NCBI GenBank assembly: GCA_905183005.1
Contig: CAJJDO010000030.1
Location: 600,396 to 664,395, forward strand
DNA from: Paramecium pentaurelia
Taxonomy: Eukaryota; Ciliophora; Oligohymenophorea; Peniculida; Parameciidae
Reading direction: 5' to 3'
Length of the DNA: 64,000 nt
The first letter of the stretch is position 1; each line of letters opens with the position of its first letter. The translations under genes were made by a program, and so were the position numbers. Under the pieces are notes generated by a model that had not been told where the DNA came from, ran no database searches, and worked only from the letters and a program-made list of their open reading frames with translations. Of the stretch, positions 12,632-27,180 are shown piece by piece.

Positions 12632-14745
12632 ATGAGATCATCAGAAAGCAATGAAGTTTGCAAACGTGTTAGATGTAAAAAGTTCAATAATAACTTAGTA
12701 AATGATTAGAATTGGTAAGTAGGAAGATTTTTAGAAGAAGGAGTAGAATAAAGATTTAGAAATTTAAGTTAAACTAATTTTGTAGTTGAATATACAAAAG
12801 ATGGATTAATAAAATATATTATGGATGGTGAGATCCTTAGAATGTAATTTAAAATATTAATATTTTAATTAGAGAAAAACTGTATGAAGGGTATAATTAG
12901 ACAGAAGTCATTAAAAATGTAGAGTAAATTAAATACCTTCGATGGTAAGGAGAATATGGAGGAAATTAAAAAAAAGTTGGTAAATGGAATGCTTTTTGGA
13001 GAGGAGATAATTTGAATGTAGGAGGACTTTATAATGAGAATGGATAAAAGTAGGGAAAATGGATTGAACTATTTACAAATTTCTTTGAGTAAATTAAAAA
13101 AAAAATTGAATTAGTTCAAGTTAAATCATTAGTTCTGGTGTTTATAAATAAGGTAAGAGACATGGAGAGTGGACAACAAGTCTTAAAGATTAAGATATGT
13201 AAGGAATTTAGATTAAAACTTAGAGCTTGTGGAATATATGATGAGAATGGCCAAAAAAATGGTGTTTGGGTTGAGATTCATGATAAATTTAGCAAGTTTA
13301 TTGATATAAATTATAATTAGTGAACGTTTTATTACTTTTGTAGGTAAATATATAAATGGATTGAAATTTGGAAGATGGGATACATATTTTCAGATGAGCT
13401 TTGAAGATGAAATTTAGCTGATGTATATTTAAATAATAAATATTTATAGAGGTGGAGGTGAGTATAATTAAAATGGAGTTAAGAGTGGATTTTGGATTGA
13501 TATACACGAAGATTATGATTATTAGTAAAGTTATGTTAAATTATAATTAGCGAATATCAAATTATATATTTGGGGGAATATATTGATGGTAAAAAATATG
13601 GTTAATGGAATACATAATTTAAGGATCCTAATTTTCTAGACTAACAATCATTTATGTAAAATTATAATATATCATTTAGAGGAGGTGGTTTTTATGATTA
13701 AAATGAAGTAAAAACAGGTAAGTGGATTGAGTTATATGAAGATTTTAGAAAGTAAATAAGATTATTTAATAAAGTGTTTGTTAAATACTTTTGGAAGGGG
13801 AATATGTTAAAGGAATAAAATAAGGAAAATGGAATACTTAATTTAGATTAAATCAACACCATAAATTTAAAACAATGTAATAATCTATATTATTATTTAG
13901 TGGTGGTGGAAATTATGATCATTAAGGGATAAAAAATGGTAGATGGATTGAAATGAATAATAATTTTTGGAAGTAGAATGATATATTTTAATAGTTTGCG
14001 ATTAGACAATGCTAAGTTATTGAGTCTGGAGAATATTAAAATGGAAATAAGATTGGATCATGGATTATAAAATTTAGATATACAATCAAATATCCTTTTA
14101 ATAAAATGTAAATATTTAATTAAAAATTCTAGTGGAGGTGGCATTTATGATGACAATGGAATGAAGAATGGAAAATGGATTGAAATATTTAAGAACTTTT
14201 AAAAGTATATTTCATTATATTTCTTATAGTTCATCCTAAGTGACTTTAGTTGGAGATTATTTAAATGGAACCAAAACAGGAAGATGGAATATTATGATGA
14301 GATATCACGAAAAAGAAAAATTTTAATTTATGTATTAAATTATATATATTGAGTGGTGGAGGAATGTTTGATTAACAAGGACTTAAAAATGGAGATTGGA
14401 TAGAATTGATAGAAAATTTTGGAATGTATATTATGTTATTTAAAGTAGTTAAAACTAGGTGATTATGAGAGGAGAGTATTTATTTGGTATGAAATTGGGT
14501 TAGTGGAATACTTTATATAGAAATAATCCTAAATTGGACTTTTCAATTATGTATTAATGATATAAATCTTATTTGTTAGAGGAGGGGGTTAATATGATAA
14601 AAATGGTCAGAAAATTGGTTATTGGGTTGACTTGAATAATTATTTTGGAAACGAATAATTCGGAAGCTTATAAGTTTTAAAGGGGACCTATGAAAATGGT
14701 CTGAAAAAGAAAAAATTCACTCATAATTTTTTACATTAAGGCTGA
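12632..14745 (+). CDS. MORN-like (MORN_2/YwqK-type) tandem-repeat protein with 14 introns
   Basis: Removing 14 introns of 20-29 nt (12844-12872, 13089-13114, 13199-13223, 13296-13320, 13423-13449, 13525-13550, 13656-13679, 13752-13774, 13877-13900, 14108-14132, 14215-14239, 14332-14353, 14426-14445, 14551-14579) leaves 1764 nt, exactly 588 codons (587 residues). After an N-terminal region of about 70 residues come roughly nine copies of a two-part unit: GGGxYDxxGxKxGxWIEL..., then xGEYxNGxKxGxWN. These Gly/Tyr/Trp beta-hairpin repeats resemble MORN variant repeats. The unit has introns at two fixed places, just before the GGG and in the linker after WIEL, so exon and protein repeats coincide. 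The fourth-from-last unit lacks the linker intron and reads through. Function unknown; MORN-like repeats often act as membrane or protein scaffolds. A longer relative lies at 41048-44950. Confidence 0.85.
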
Positions 14746-15680
14746 TGAATATTATTAAATTTATATGCATATTAGATTAATGAGTAAATAAATGAAATTT
14801 AAAATAAATTAAATAAATTCTTATTTAATAAAATAAATATCTAAATATAATTATACTTTCAATTTTTATTAGATATTTCTATTTTAATATTAAAGTGTTA
14901 TTATTCATATTGTTAATATAAAACTAGTATACATATTGGTCCTAAATTTGTATTAATAAAACAATAACACATTGCGATTGATATTAAGGATATTATTAAT
15001 AAAGAATGATAGAATCATTTCTTTTTTATTAAAATATAAACTAAATTATCATAATACTATTATTATATATTAGAATAAAAATACTAACATTTCAAATCTA
15101 ATTTGTTATTCTGAAATACAATTGACAAAGAAAATGAAAAAAATTATTTAAAATTTTTTAATAAATTTTATACAATTAACTGATTTAATTAATTTCTTAT
15201 TAGAATATGATAAATATTTCATATCATGGAAGTAAGTTCCTTAAATATAAAATATTATTTAAAAATAAAATTTCGTTATTTTGAATGCAAAACTCATTAA
15301 AAAATTAAACAATACTTTGTCTTATTTCAGCTTTTCCATTAATTCTTATGGATGAATAGATTATTAATAATTTACTTTAATTACATTTAATTAGTGGGTA
15401 TAGAGTAATGTTCCTCTACAAAATTATCTCAATTTTATATAATAATTTATGCTTTCAATTAATAACTGAATTTAAATTTATGACAAATAAATGCTTCGTT
15501 AATTCCAAAGAGAAGAATTCAAGTATATTTATCCTTTTATCAAGAGAAGAGGCATTAAAAAATCCTTGAAAATAAATTTTAATAAAAAAAAAGAATGAAT
15601 TTCGAATTTATAAAAAGTCCATCCTCATATGATTATGTAATATTTAGAGATTTATTTAAAATAAAAAAAAACTGCAAAAA
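14746..15680. other. AT-rich intergenic region
   Basis: No gene seen. It lies upstream of the giant gene and should contain its promoter, but no motif is recognisable. Confidence 0.5.
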
Positions 15681-18600
15681 ATGAAACCAACTCAATTCCT
15701 TTATTAAGAATCAATTAAGTAGTAAAAGGAGTAAAAAGCATAAGCTATTAAGGTTTAATTATTTTTATAAGTATTAGTCATTTGGCAATTAACAACCTAA
15801 TTCTTCTTAACAGTAATTTGTTGATAACTAACATTAATCAACAATATATTCCTTAGTCAACTTCCCTGTGTAATAATATTTAATATTCTGTATATAGCAA
15901 AGAAGGTTAAAATGATAAGGTTTTATTTCCTGTTTCATTGATTTCCCCATCTTCAAATATAAAGCCATCAGTTATGGTTAATAAAAATACAGAAATAGCT
16001 AGGAGTTTAAAGAAACTTAAACCATTATCAAACTCAGATACAATTTCAGAGTTGATATAAATAGGAAGAGTAAAAAGTGTTGATCAATAATTACATGGCC
16101 CTAAACTTTAAGTGTATCTGAAATAATTGAATAAAATGACTGATGGATTATTCAAGAAAACATAAACATAGTTATTATTTGGATCAATAGAATCCAAAAT
16201 TAGTCATAACAATATATTATGTATTTTACGTATCCAAAAATTAAAATTTTTTAATGATTACAATTAAAAAAACCATAAAAATCCAGCTTTATTTTTTTGG
16301 GAAGTTTTATATAAGAAATAAACCTTAATGAAGAGTATTCCAAAAGATTATGAAGGAGTATAAACAGATTTATTGGATTTTGTTTACAATAACAATACTT
16401 ATGATATTTTAGAGATAGTATTATGGAAAGTTAAAAATAATGATGAAGTATAAAATAATTGATATTTAATAGAAATATGTTGGTTAATTTGATTTAATAA
16501 ATGAAGATTATTTTGGGGCAAAGGAGATACTTGATTTTCAAAAAAAGGTTATAAGTGAAAATTGGATTGAAAAGGAAATGTTTAAAACAATGAAATAAAC
16601 AAAATCTTATATTGGTAATGTGTAATTTTAACTAATTCAGTTTGGAAATGAAAAGATTCCAATGAGTAAGAATTTATAATTTATTTAGATAAATATTCTG
16701 GTATTCCAGGTTCTCCAAAAACAGAAGAAGAAAGAGCAAGACATCGATTAATTGATTAAGCAATGTCTGGATAAGAATATAGATGGTATATTGATGAGAA
16801 TGATAAATTTGTCATTTAAAAAATTGATTCAATTTCTTAAGAGATTGTAGCTGAATGTACTCTTGAAGTTGTTACAACTGAATGTGGATAATTGACAATC
16901 ATTTATGAATAAAAATATAATGATCCTGATCTTTATGGAAGATCTAGACCTAATTCAAGAAATATGAGAAAATAACATTTTGATGCTACACTTGCATTAA
17001 TTTATGAATTAAACAAAAATGGATAATTTATTGAAACATAAACTTACTTAAGAGCTCTTAGTAGATAAGGAAGATTGTCTAGATAAGCAATTGAAGAAGC
17101 TTTGTATTAAATGGGATGTACAGCTAATTAATTATTATTGACTAAATGTGAAGAATTTGGTGATTGTTTAATGGATTTTCTTCTTGTAACAGATGATTTA
17201 ACAGGAGTACTTGAAGCAATGCAAGAAATTAAATTAATAGGAGAAGATGAATTAAATTTAGAAAGTTTCTCTAATAATTTATTTTAATAGATAGGGCTAC
17301 ATTTAAGAAAAAATATTAATCTAAAAGTCATCATCTAATTTATTAAAGCTTTAGAAAAAAAACCTGAAGTTGCTATTTTAATATAAAATTATTCATTTGC
17401 CTCAGAAAATATATTAACAAATAATCCACCATTTTTATAAAGTAAAATATAAAAATATTTTAGATTTTGATGCAAAGAATTATGAACATATTATGGTTTT
17501 CGGAAAGTTAAATAAAATGTTTGAAAATTTTAATATAGATTCAAAATTTACAAGAGCAATTAAAATGGCTCATATTGATGCAAAGAAATCAATATATTTT
17601 GATATTCCTTGTTTTCCTAAAGATTTAGATTTAAAAAAGAAAGCTGAATCTTTATAACTTAAATCAATTGGTTAGAACATTATGCATGAGATTGTTAGAA
17701 GATAAAAATGGAATAAAAGTCATTTAATATTTGAAAAATATTCAGAATGGTTCTTTGTTGCAGATTTTTAAGGAATTACACCATTTTCTCTTATTTTAGA
17801 AACAGCTCCATTTGATGTACTTCAATCTCTATTTAATACATATTCTTAATAATTAAATACTATATTTTAATAATTCAATCCATAATAATATATGTATTAA
17901 GGTATTGTTCCCATTTAAGGATTAAATAAATAAAATGAACTTAATTAAATTAAATAAGAAATCAATCAAAATAAAAAATAAAAACCTTTTTAATGGTTGA
18001 ATAAATAATATGAATATCGTAAAAACTATTTACATAATATAATTTTAAATCTAAATTTGACAACAAATGAGTTATCAGAAATATTGAAATCTATTAAATA
18101 ATTTATTAATCAATCTGATAGTTCAAATTTTTAAATAATTAAAACATAAAAATTAAGATCTGGAGATTTCATTCCATTAAGTCTGTACTTAGAAGTATTA
18201 AAATCTAAATGTAAGAAAAAATTAGATAGAGTCTAAAGAGAAATTGGAACATCTTTATTTATTTGTTAAATGCTAATTCCCAATTAAAATGAAGATCAAA
18301 GTATAAATGAATAACCAAAAGAAGAATAGATAAAAAATGAATTTGTTTGGGATTTAAATAATTAATTTATTATTTAATCAATCATTTCTAAGTTACCAGA
18401 AACTTTATTTTAACAATTTGATGATTTATTTAGATTCATATAATGGATACCCTCTTTGGAATAACTAAAAACCATTACCTTTATAAATCTACCTATTAGA
18501 TTATTGATCAAACATAAACAATAATAAAAACTAATTATTCTATTATAATAAATGTATAATGATGTTAAAAAAAATGCATATGATATTAATAATCTTGAAT

Positions 18601-21600
18601 CTGATGAGATTGTTTAGATCCTATATTATTTTTAAATTTAGATTTTGATATTGTTGGAAATAAGGAATTTAAAATCCCAGAATCTAGATTCTGTTTAAAA
18701 TCTTATTATAAATTAATTAAAAGATTTTGTTAAGGCATATACAGAAATTTTGGTAATACCTATGCCAACCAACATTATCTAATCTTACTATCCATTCAAG
18801 TACTTATACAAAGGAAATCCAGAAACATTATTAGAACTTATAAATTTGATTTAATTTAATGCACTCATTTCAGTATTACAGGTCAAAGATTTAGATAGAT
18901 TAGATATAAAGTTATTAGGAAAAGCATTAAAACGTGCTAAAGATAAAGAATCTTTAAAGGATTTAATAAAATTAGTGTTAATTAAGAATTAAAATAAGGA
19001 AGACACAGAAGAATAAGATTATGATACCAAGGAATTTTAAATTATACTTAATCCAAATTAAATATTAGATGTATAAGAGAGTGATTATAGAGATAAATTA
19101 GATAAAAAGTAGATTGAAAAATTGTTATTAGTATTAAAGGCTGAATAATTCTTACCTTTAGTTTGTGATAGTAAATCAAATTTTAATAGGATTGTTCATC
19201 GTCTGATATTGAATTCATTTCAAACAAAGAAATCTATTGGAGTAACTTAATAATAAATATTACTATGGATTAGAAATTATATTGATTAAATAAGTTAGGA
19301 ATGGATTCAATTGTATATAGATTATTTTCGAATGAGAATGGATCTATATTTTATACATTGTCTAATTGATATAGAATATCAATAACTAAAGAAAACTTAT
19401 ATAAATTAAGATAAACTATAACCATATATATAAGCCTAGGGAAATAGTTGGGCAGCTTTACTTGATCGAAAACGATTGGCCCAAGCTCTTAAAGATAATA
19501 TATAATTTGTTGATATTGAAGATTGTATTAGATCTGTTGCTTTAAATGGTTAATATGAAAAACTTGAATTACTGCTTCCTCATTTAAAAGACCCTTAAAT
19601 TTTACGTTAAACTATACTATTAGTCTGTATTATAGCAGAAAACCAAATGTCAGAAGATTATTAATACAATAGATTAACCAACCCAGATTAGCGTTTCTCT
19701 TTAGAATAATAATTATATGAGAATGATAACAGAGAGTAGGCTTAATCAACTAATGAAGTGAATTTGAGTAGATAAGAATTAAAAAGAAAATTGAGAGAAT
19801 TTTTGGATGATACTAGTATAGAAGAGTATGAAATATATAGAAAATGCTAAAGGATAATGGTATCTTACAAAATTAAAAGCTTTGATTTAATATCAATATA
19901 ACCTAAAAATAGATAGATGATGAAATAATAAAAGGAAAAATGGAAAACAGAAAATGTAGTATTTCCAGATTCTTTGGATTAAATTAGAACCCCTATATCT
20001 GTTTTATATTAATTATAAGAAATGAATTCTAATATATAGAATGAATTAGATTATTATATCAAATAATCGTATCCTAAGAGTGAGAGACTTGATCTATTTA
20101 AATTTGAGTAATAATTTGAAAAAGATATAGTTACTTTTCGTCATTTGAAAAGCTGGAAATCTTCAATATAAAGATAAAATTTAAGTTCATTGTTCTTTAA
20201 AGGATTTTAAGAGATTAACCTTTCATATAAAAAAGTATTGAAATAATTAATGAATGAATTTAAAAAATATAGAATTCCATTATGCAAAACTAATGATGAT
20301 TATCGTTATCTACTTAAAATTTTAACAATATATGGGTTTATAAATCCTGATGAATAAATAAATATGATTGTTTCTAGTAATATGAAAAATGAAATGAAAA
20401 ATAGAATACTTTTTAATCAATTACGTTAAATTCTTAATTAAGTTGTAAGACCAAAATTTCAACAATTATAATTAAAAAATGAATCTATGAATATTTAATA
20501 GATTCATTATATTTTCAAAAATTTAAATATTTAATAAATTGATGATGAAGAAGAAATAAATACAATTTTGGAAGAAATGAGCACAATTCTAGATGAAATT
20601 CATGAAATATTAAAAAAACTTTTACCAAATATTCTTAATCCTTAAAAAGCATTTAAATTTAAAATTGCAAGTGAAATTTTAGTTAAATTAGATTAATTAA
20701 GCATAAAGAATTAATTTGAAGAATAATTTATAGCTATATCTTAAACTATAAGTAAGAAGAATTTCAATGATAAAATACTATAATAGTTAGCCTTCCTTTA
20801 TTTAAAAGAAAAAGATCAAAATATAAAACCCTAAGGTTTAGATCACAAAGATGTGATATTGTCATTCAAAAAGAAAAGATTAGATGAAATTTTATCTTAA
20901 GTTGAACTTACTTATTATATATCAAAATTTTCAGATAGAGATTGTGAAGATATAGTTAAAGAATTATTTAAATTACCTTATGATAAAAAATATAAATAAG
21001 ATTTAATTAGTAAATTTGATCGAAGATTATTTGAATGTTTAATATTTTATAAGAGATTTAAAACATATGATACTTTGATACATGATATTTTATTTAAGTA
21101 AATATTTGGGGGAAAATCTGAAGAATAAAATTTAAGATTGAAAATAAATTAAATTGAATGCCTTGAAACTAAAAATACAAATTTAAATGAAGTAGAAATA
21201 TAATAAGAATTAAATGATTAGAATAATATTTAATAAAATTCATTAGCCTAAATTGCAGCTTAATTTGGTTTTTATGAATATTTTGATACTCTTCATAGAT
21301 TAAATTTAAAAGTTAATAAAATTCATCCATTCCCTTAAATCAGATTTACATTACAATCAAATGATTAATTATAAATACTAGCTACAGAATTTGAAAAGAA
21401 AGGTTTAAATTATATAAGTAACTGTATCAAAATGATGAGATATTTGAGAATAAACCATTATGAATATAATACCTAATAATTCAATTTTGAAAGTGAGCTC
21501 ATGGGTTGTTTTATAGTTGAAGATGTATCATTAATATCAAATCCATGTTTGAATATTCTTAAAGAATATTTAATAATTAATGGAAGGTCGTAACCCTTTT

Positions 21601-24600
21601 GGTAAGATTCAATTATTTAAAGAAAATCTGATATTAAATATGAAAAATAATATAAAAGCTTATTCTAAAAGAAGATAATTTAACATTCATTGATTAGATT
21701 GAAAGTCAATGGGATTGAAAAGGGAGTAAAGTTTTGTATTCCTTCAAGTTATGAATTGAATAAAAATGAATATTCAATATCAAATGATGATATTCGTAAG
21801 ATTTAAACAAAAAGACCAATATTTTCAATTGATCAATATATTGATTGTTTAGATAAAAACGATCGATAAAGATTAGATAATCAAATAATTAACGATCCTG
21901 AATTCTAAAATATCTTAAAGTAACTTTAATTACCTTCAAAGAATTAAGAATTCTTAATAGATAAGATTAATTTTATATAATTTTTAAAATAGATCCTCTA
22001 CCAAGATCATGAAATATATTACTATTTACTGAATTTCCCTATGATTTGGTATGATTAGAAAATACCAAAAGAAAACTTAAACATTTATAATTTCTTTTTA
22101 GAATTTGAATTTGGTATAATCTTTTTTAAATCAATATATTTATTTGAACCAAAATAATTTAATAAGGCTTTAGATATTTATTTATATTCTTTAATGGATT
22201 ATGTAAAAATAGATGATAGGAAACCTAAAAAAGCTAAGAAAGTATAATATAATTATGAAAGTGATTATGAATATTATTATTCTGAATAAGAAGAACCATA
22301 AGATAATCAAATAAATAATAATAGAACTGAGATGTTATAGATTTCTAATGATTAAGAGAATTTTAATAAAGAAATAAAATAGAAGGTTTTGAAAAAAAGA
22401 CGTAAGGATTATATTGAACCTAAAAATGGTTTAAAAAAATTAGTTTAAAATAAATGCTCCAATTAAGTTAGATTTAATATATTTCTACAATTGTTATTGC
22501 TTGCTACTACTAATGATGAATCAGCTAATTTGATCCAAAAATATTTAATAGAATATTAAGTATTGGCTCCTTTAAAACAACCTAAAGAAATTGATCCAAT
22601 TATATTATCTAGATTATTAGAATATGGATATAAAGAACCTTTTAATTTATAATTTATTCAATAAATTGAATCAAATAATAATTAGTTATCTTAATAATAG
22701 ATTGAGGATATTAAATATTTGAAAACAATTATAAGTTTTAATCAAAGTTTGAATTAAAATAAGTATAATGAATTATTCTAACTTTTAATAAATTAAGTTT
22801 ATACAAGTAAATATACAGGATATTAGAGAGTAATAGATAACTTACTTGAACATCCTGCATATAAATGTTTAAATAAATAAAAGAATTAGATATTTCCTTT
22901 TTCTTTGGAGAATGATAAGTAATTCTAATAATAAATCATCAGTTACTTTATGAAAAATAGAAATAAAGAGGAAATGAAATATAAATATAGGAAAAATTAA
23001 ATAGATTAAGATTTTATTCAAAAATTCTTTGAAGTTAAATCAAATTAAAATTTTACTAATGATAAATGGATTCATGTAATTTGTTTGTTAAAATTTTGTT
23101 TTGATTTAGAAAATCAATTTAAAGAATTTGATTTAAAAGATGCAATTTCAAAATATAAGATTATTACTTTTATAGATAATGTTGATCCTAGATTTAATGG
23201 ATTAGACAATTAATTAGATACATTTATTGGATAGTATTATTTCAAATTCTAGATTAATAATATTTTTAAACCTCCAACTTATTCTTACACAAAAAAGAAG
23301 AATAGAATAGATTCTATTTTTAACACATATTACTTCAATATTGATATAAATATATATCTCCAAAGAAGTACAAATCCTAATAATCCATATCCTATTCCTT
23401 ATATACATACTAAAACTTACGATGAAAAGGATAAGATTTATAGAAGTTTTATGTGTGACCTTGTTTATGAAGATTATCTAATCCGTGAACCATATTAGTA
23501 GAATGAAATGAGTAAAATAAATTATGAAGATTTTTTTGAAAGTTCAATTTTAAAGTTGAAATTGAATCTAGAAAATTATAAATAAATGTCATAAATACAA
23601 GTTTTTTATTATTACTATTTGGATGAAGCCATTAGTACATTTTATTATACAATTATGGACAGAGGATAATTAGAAAAACGGATTTAAGAAAGCGAAGATG
23701 AACCAGATGGAATAATTATTTAATATTATAAGGACTTTTTTTTTAGAAATCCAAGAATTTAAAGAAATATTTAATTGAAATTTTAAAATCAATTTTATTG
23801 TAATTTATTTTTTGATATAATATTTAAGCTATACCATTTAGTAATTACAAGCCAAAAATACATAAGACATAATAAAACATAGAAATAGACTTAACATTTC
23901 CAGAGTTATATCCAGTTGTTTCATTATAAGCTTATAAATATAAACCTGATATTATTACAGAAGAAGAATCCAAACGAAATTATGATTCTTTATCACTTAT
24001 TTAATCAGCTTGTGTAAGATATTATTAATATATAAATTTTAGAATGAACTCAACTTATATGCAAAATTATTAAATGAATTCTTAAATAAAATACCTAATG
24101 ATTATGAAGAAAGATTAGCAACAAGGGATGTCTATTGGCCACTTATATAAAAAAAAGTAAAACCTCAAATAAAAGACTCTAATATGTTTGAATATACATA
24201 TATTATTGAAACTATTCCAATATATTTAGTTAATTATCTATTTGATAATTTAAATTTGGAATTGAATCATGAAATTAAATTTACTCTAAATTGTTTATCC
24301 TTTACTGAAATCATTTTAACGAAATTAATTAGAATAATTCAAAAACATACAGGAAAAAGTATAAAAATATATATTTAATTAATAGAATGTAAAATAGCTA
24401 CTTCAATCTCTATACTAAAAGAATGGGTTTGGTTAAAATAGATATTGGCTGCTATTGGAGATATAATTCTTTAAAATGATCTCAAGTAATTCATAGCATA
24501 TTATGTTGAAATCAATGAAATTCATCCTAATTTAGTATAATATACTTATTATGATCAAAGGCATTTTAATTTAAGTCTAATAAACTTGAAGGAGTGGATT

Positions 24601-24708
24601 CATTATTTAGATTTGGTAAAACTCAATTCTTTATTCATTCTGGTGTCCTCATAATTAGACTTAATATTGCTTAAGTTTCTGAGAACCCTTAATCAATTTT
24701 AAATATGA
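15681..24708 (+). CDS. Giant 2948-residue protein with C2-like N-terminal region
   Basis: Seven introns (15753-15777, 15870-15897, 16448-16472, 16666-16688, 17442-17463, 23800-23828, 24014-24042) leave 8847 nt, exactly 2949 codons, ending at TGA 24706-24708. A single exon of over 6.3 kb (17464-23799) has no TGA. Residues about 125-320 show a C2-like pattern: LQVYLKQLNKM, NPALFFWEVLYKKQTL, YDILEIVLWKVKNNDEKYVG, then VQFQLIQFG. C2 domains bind phospholipid, often with calcium. The next block (RARHRLIDQAMSGQEYRWYI, ECTLEVVTTECGQLTIIYEQ) may be related. The rest is long, mostly helical and unrecognised, with an acidic/basic low-complexity stretch near residue 2150-2230 (YYYSEQEEPQDNQ). I see no clear membrane segment. 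A membrane-tethering or scaffold role is only a guess. It is one of the largest intact genes here and needs no IES removal. Confidence 0.8.
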
Positions 24709-24991
24709 AAAACTATAAATTATAACAAATTTAAAGTAATATGTTCAAGGAAGATAAAGAGATTTTTGTATTACATATATTTATTATTATTTAGAATTAC
24801 ATGTAATTTATTGTCACTTTTAATGATATGATTAAGCAGATATTTAACAAGAATTGAATTAAATATACAATATTAAATTTATTTGTCATTATTCATAATA
24901 ATAAAAAATAATAATTTATTTATATAAATCACATTGAGTTCTCACAAATTTAAGTCAATTGATTAATAAATAAATTACAATTTTAAAAAAA

Positions 24992-26017
24992 ATGGGAAAT
25001 CTGAATAAGAATTCATAAACCTAAAACTAATGTATAAAATTATCTTTATTAAATATAATCTAATAAAAGGAATAATGCAATTCATTAACTTTTAATTAAG
25101 ATGCTTCAATTTTATTGGCAGGCTGTAATAATTAAATTAAAGTGTTCTTTTTCAAAAGGGAAGAATTAAAACTGATAAACAAATTATGTTCACACAAATC
25201 AAATCTTATTACTTTAAATTACATGAAAAACTCTCAAAACTTTGTATCTGGTAGCAGGGATGATACAATCATAATATGGTCAATCAATTTAATATCAAAA
25301 TCATTAATACTCAACAAATTATATATAAATTCATAAGGAGAAAAAGGAGTACTTTGTTTAATTATTAATAAAAATGAAGATTTAATTATATCTGGTTATT
25401 AAGATTCAACAATTAAATTTTGGAAAAAGGTTTTTAATACTTAATAATGGATGTGTTGTTAAATAATCAGAGATCATTTTTGGGAAGTTTTTGCATTAAG
25501 TTTAAATGAAGATTAAAATAAGATTATCTCTTGTGGTTATGATAAATTTATACTTATAATTTCACAATAAACTATTGAAACAGAGTAAAAATGGATTGTG
25601 ATTCAAAAAATTGAATTAAATAATTTTGGTTGTAGATTATGTTTTATCAATAATTATTTATTCACATTTCAGCCCTATTAATCTTCTGAACTATTAATTT
25701 ATGAATTTAATAAAAGTTAATAATAATTTAATGAAACACCAAAAAGATTACATGTTGAAGGTCGTGGTTAAGCTTGTGCTTCACTTTTTCCACAAAAATT
25801 TATCTATTAGTAAAATCTTTTGATTAGTAAAAATGGTTATAAAGTAAACTTCTTAAAATTAGTTAAAATTGATGATAATATTGATTTTATATTAGATTCC
25901 TCCCTAGATTTTGGAGATAATTGTATCTATGGTAATGTGAGTGAAAACGGAGAATATTTTGTAACATGGGATGAATAATCAAAAGAAATATAGATAAGAA
26001 AATTTTAATAATATTGA
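24992..26017 (+). CDS. Short WD40-repeat protein (N-terminal module missing)
   Basis: An intronless frame of 342 codons (341 residues) from ATG 24992 to TGA 26015-26017. It holds WD40 blades in order: LLAGCNNQIKVFFF, VSGSRDDTIIIWSI, ISGYQDSTIKFWKK, SCGYDKFILIIS, and a last blade ending GNVSENGEYFVTWDE. That end matches the C-termini of the copies at 6171, 27181 and 35785 (GSxTxNxxYxxxW). Unlike them it lacks the Cys/His start and coiled-coil segment, so it is either truncated at its 5' end or a short family member. The frame stays open upstream of the chosen ATG but the composition there looks non-coding. It lies 283 bp after the giant gene, and the full-length copy follows on the same strand. 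Confidence 0.75.
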
Positions 26018-27180
26018 AATTTATTGATTTCATTTTTAAGTTCTAATTATTATTGATATTTTATGAGAATTCATTAGAAAATATAGGTATTATTAAATTA
26101 ATTGCAATTCTATAATCTATTATTAAAGATTTCAATTTACTTTCATTTAATTAATGTTATGATTTTTATTTCATATTTAAACTAATCAATCATTAGAGAA
26201 AATTAAATAATTGTTTTTAAATAAGAAGAATTTATATTCCAAAAAAATCATTATAAAAATCAGAGCCATATAGACTAGAATCGAAGAAGAAGCTATAAAC
26301 ATTTCTAAGTAACTTATTCAAACATATATTCCAAAAAAACTCAAATTTTAGTATTGTTTTTGAATCTAATATATAGTAAATCAATATAATTATGTATTTT
26401 GATTTATGTTGAATTTATTAAACTTTAATAATACTATTTATAATTTATCTTACATTAAATAATGATATTCTCTATTGTTAGTTATAGTTATTTGTTAATA
26501 ACATAAAGACTCATGAAGTTCTCTTAATTTAAGTAAAATTGATTTATACTTTTTTAGAGATCATTCATTTATTTACAAAATAATCCTCCAAATAATAACA
26601 CTTTAATTAAAAAAAATATACTATTTATCAATTATAAAATCAAGATTAATGATTTTGTTTATACTAATATGTTTTAAATATATTAATTAACTTTGATCAA
26701 TAAATAATTATATATTACTTTTCCTGTCTACATAGAAATAATCAAAATATATACATATAAAGTTAGTTATAATTTCTGTACTATCATATTCAATGAAATA
26801 ATAAAACCTTAAATTCTGCAAGTAAAACAACACTCATAATATTTCAAAAAATTACTGTGTTTTACTAATCTAATTAAAAAATAATACTCTTATTTTGTTA
26901 TTCTGTAATTAATAATTATACATATATAATGATAAGGGATGGCTCTCATAAATAATTGAATTTTATAAAATAAAAGACTTTCAGATTTTCTTTTTGCTTT
27001 AAACCCTCTGAAAAGATATGTTATAATCATATAGCTTTTATAAAGAATTATAAGAAAAGAATAATTCAATACATTCATTAATTAATGTATAACATTTGTG
27101 TAGATAATTCTATGATTAAAATATTAAATTACATTATAAAAATGTGAAATGTATCTCAATAAATTATATTATAAAAATAA
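26018..27180. other. AT-rich intergenic region between two WD40 genes
   Basis: No gene, RNA or repeat recognised. Short frames on either strand have A/T-driven composition and no protein-like features. Confidence 0.5.

Noticed and set aside
24709..24857. Open frame after the giant gene's stop, ending at TGA 24855
   Set aside because: No intron of plausible size joins it to the giant gene, whose coding length is already an exact multiple of three at TGA 24706-24708.
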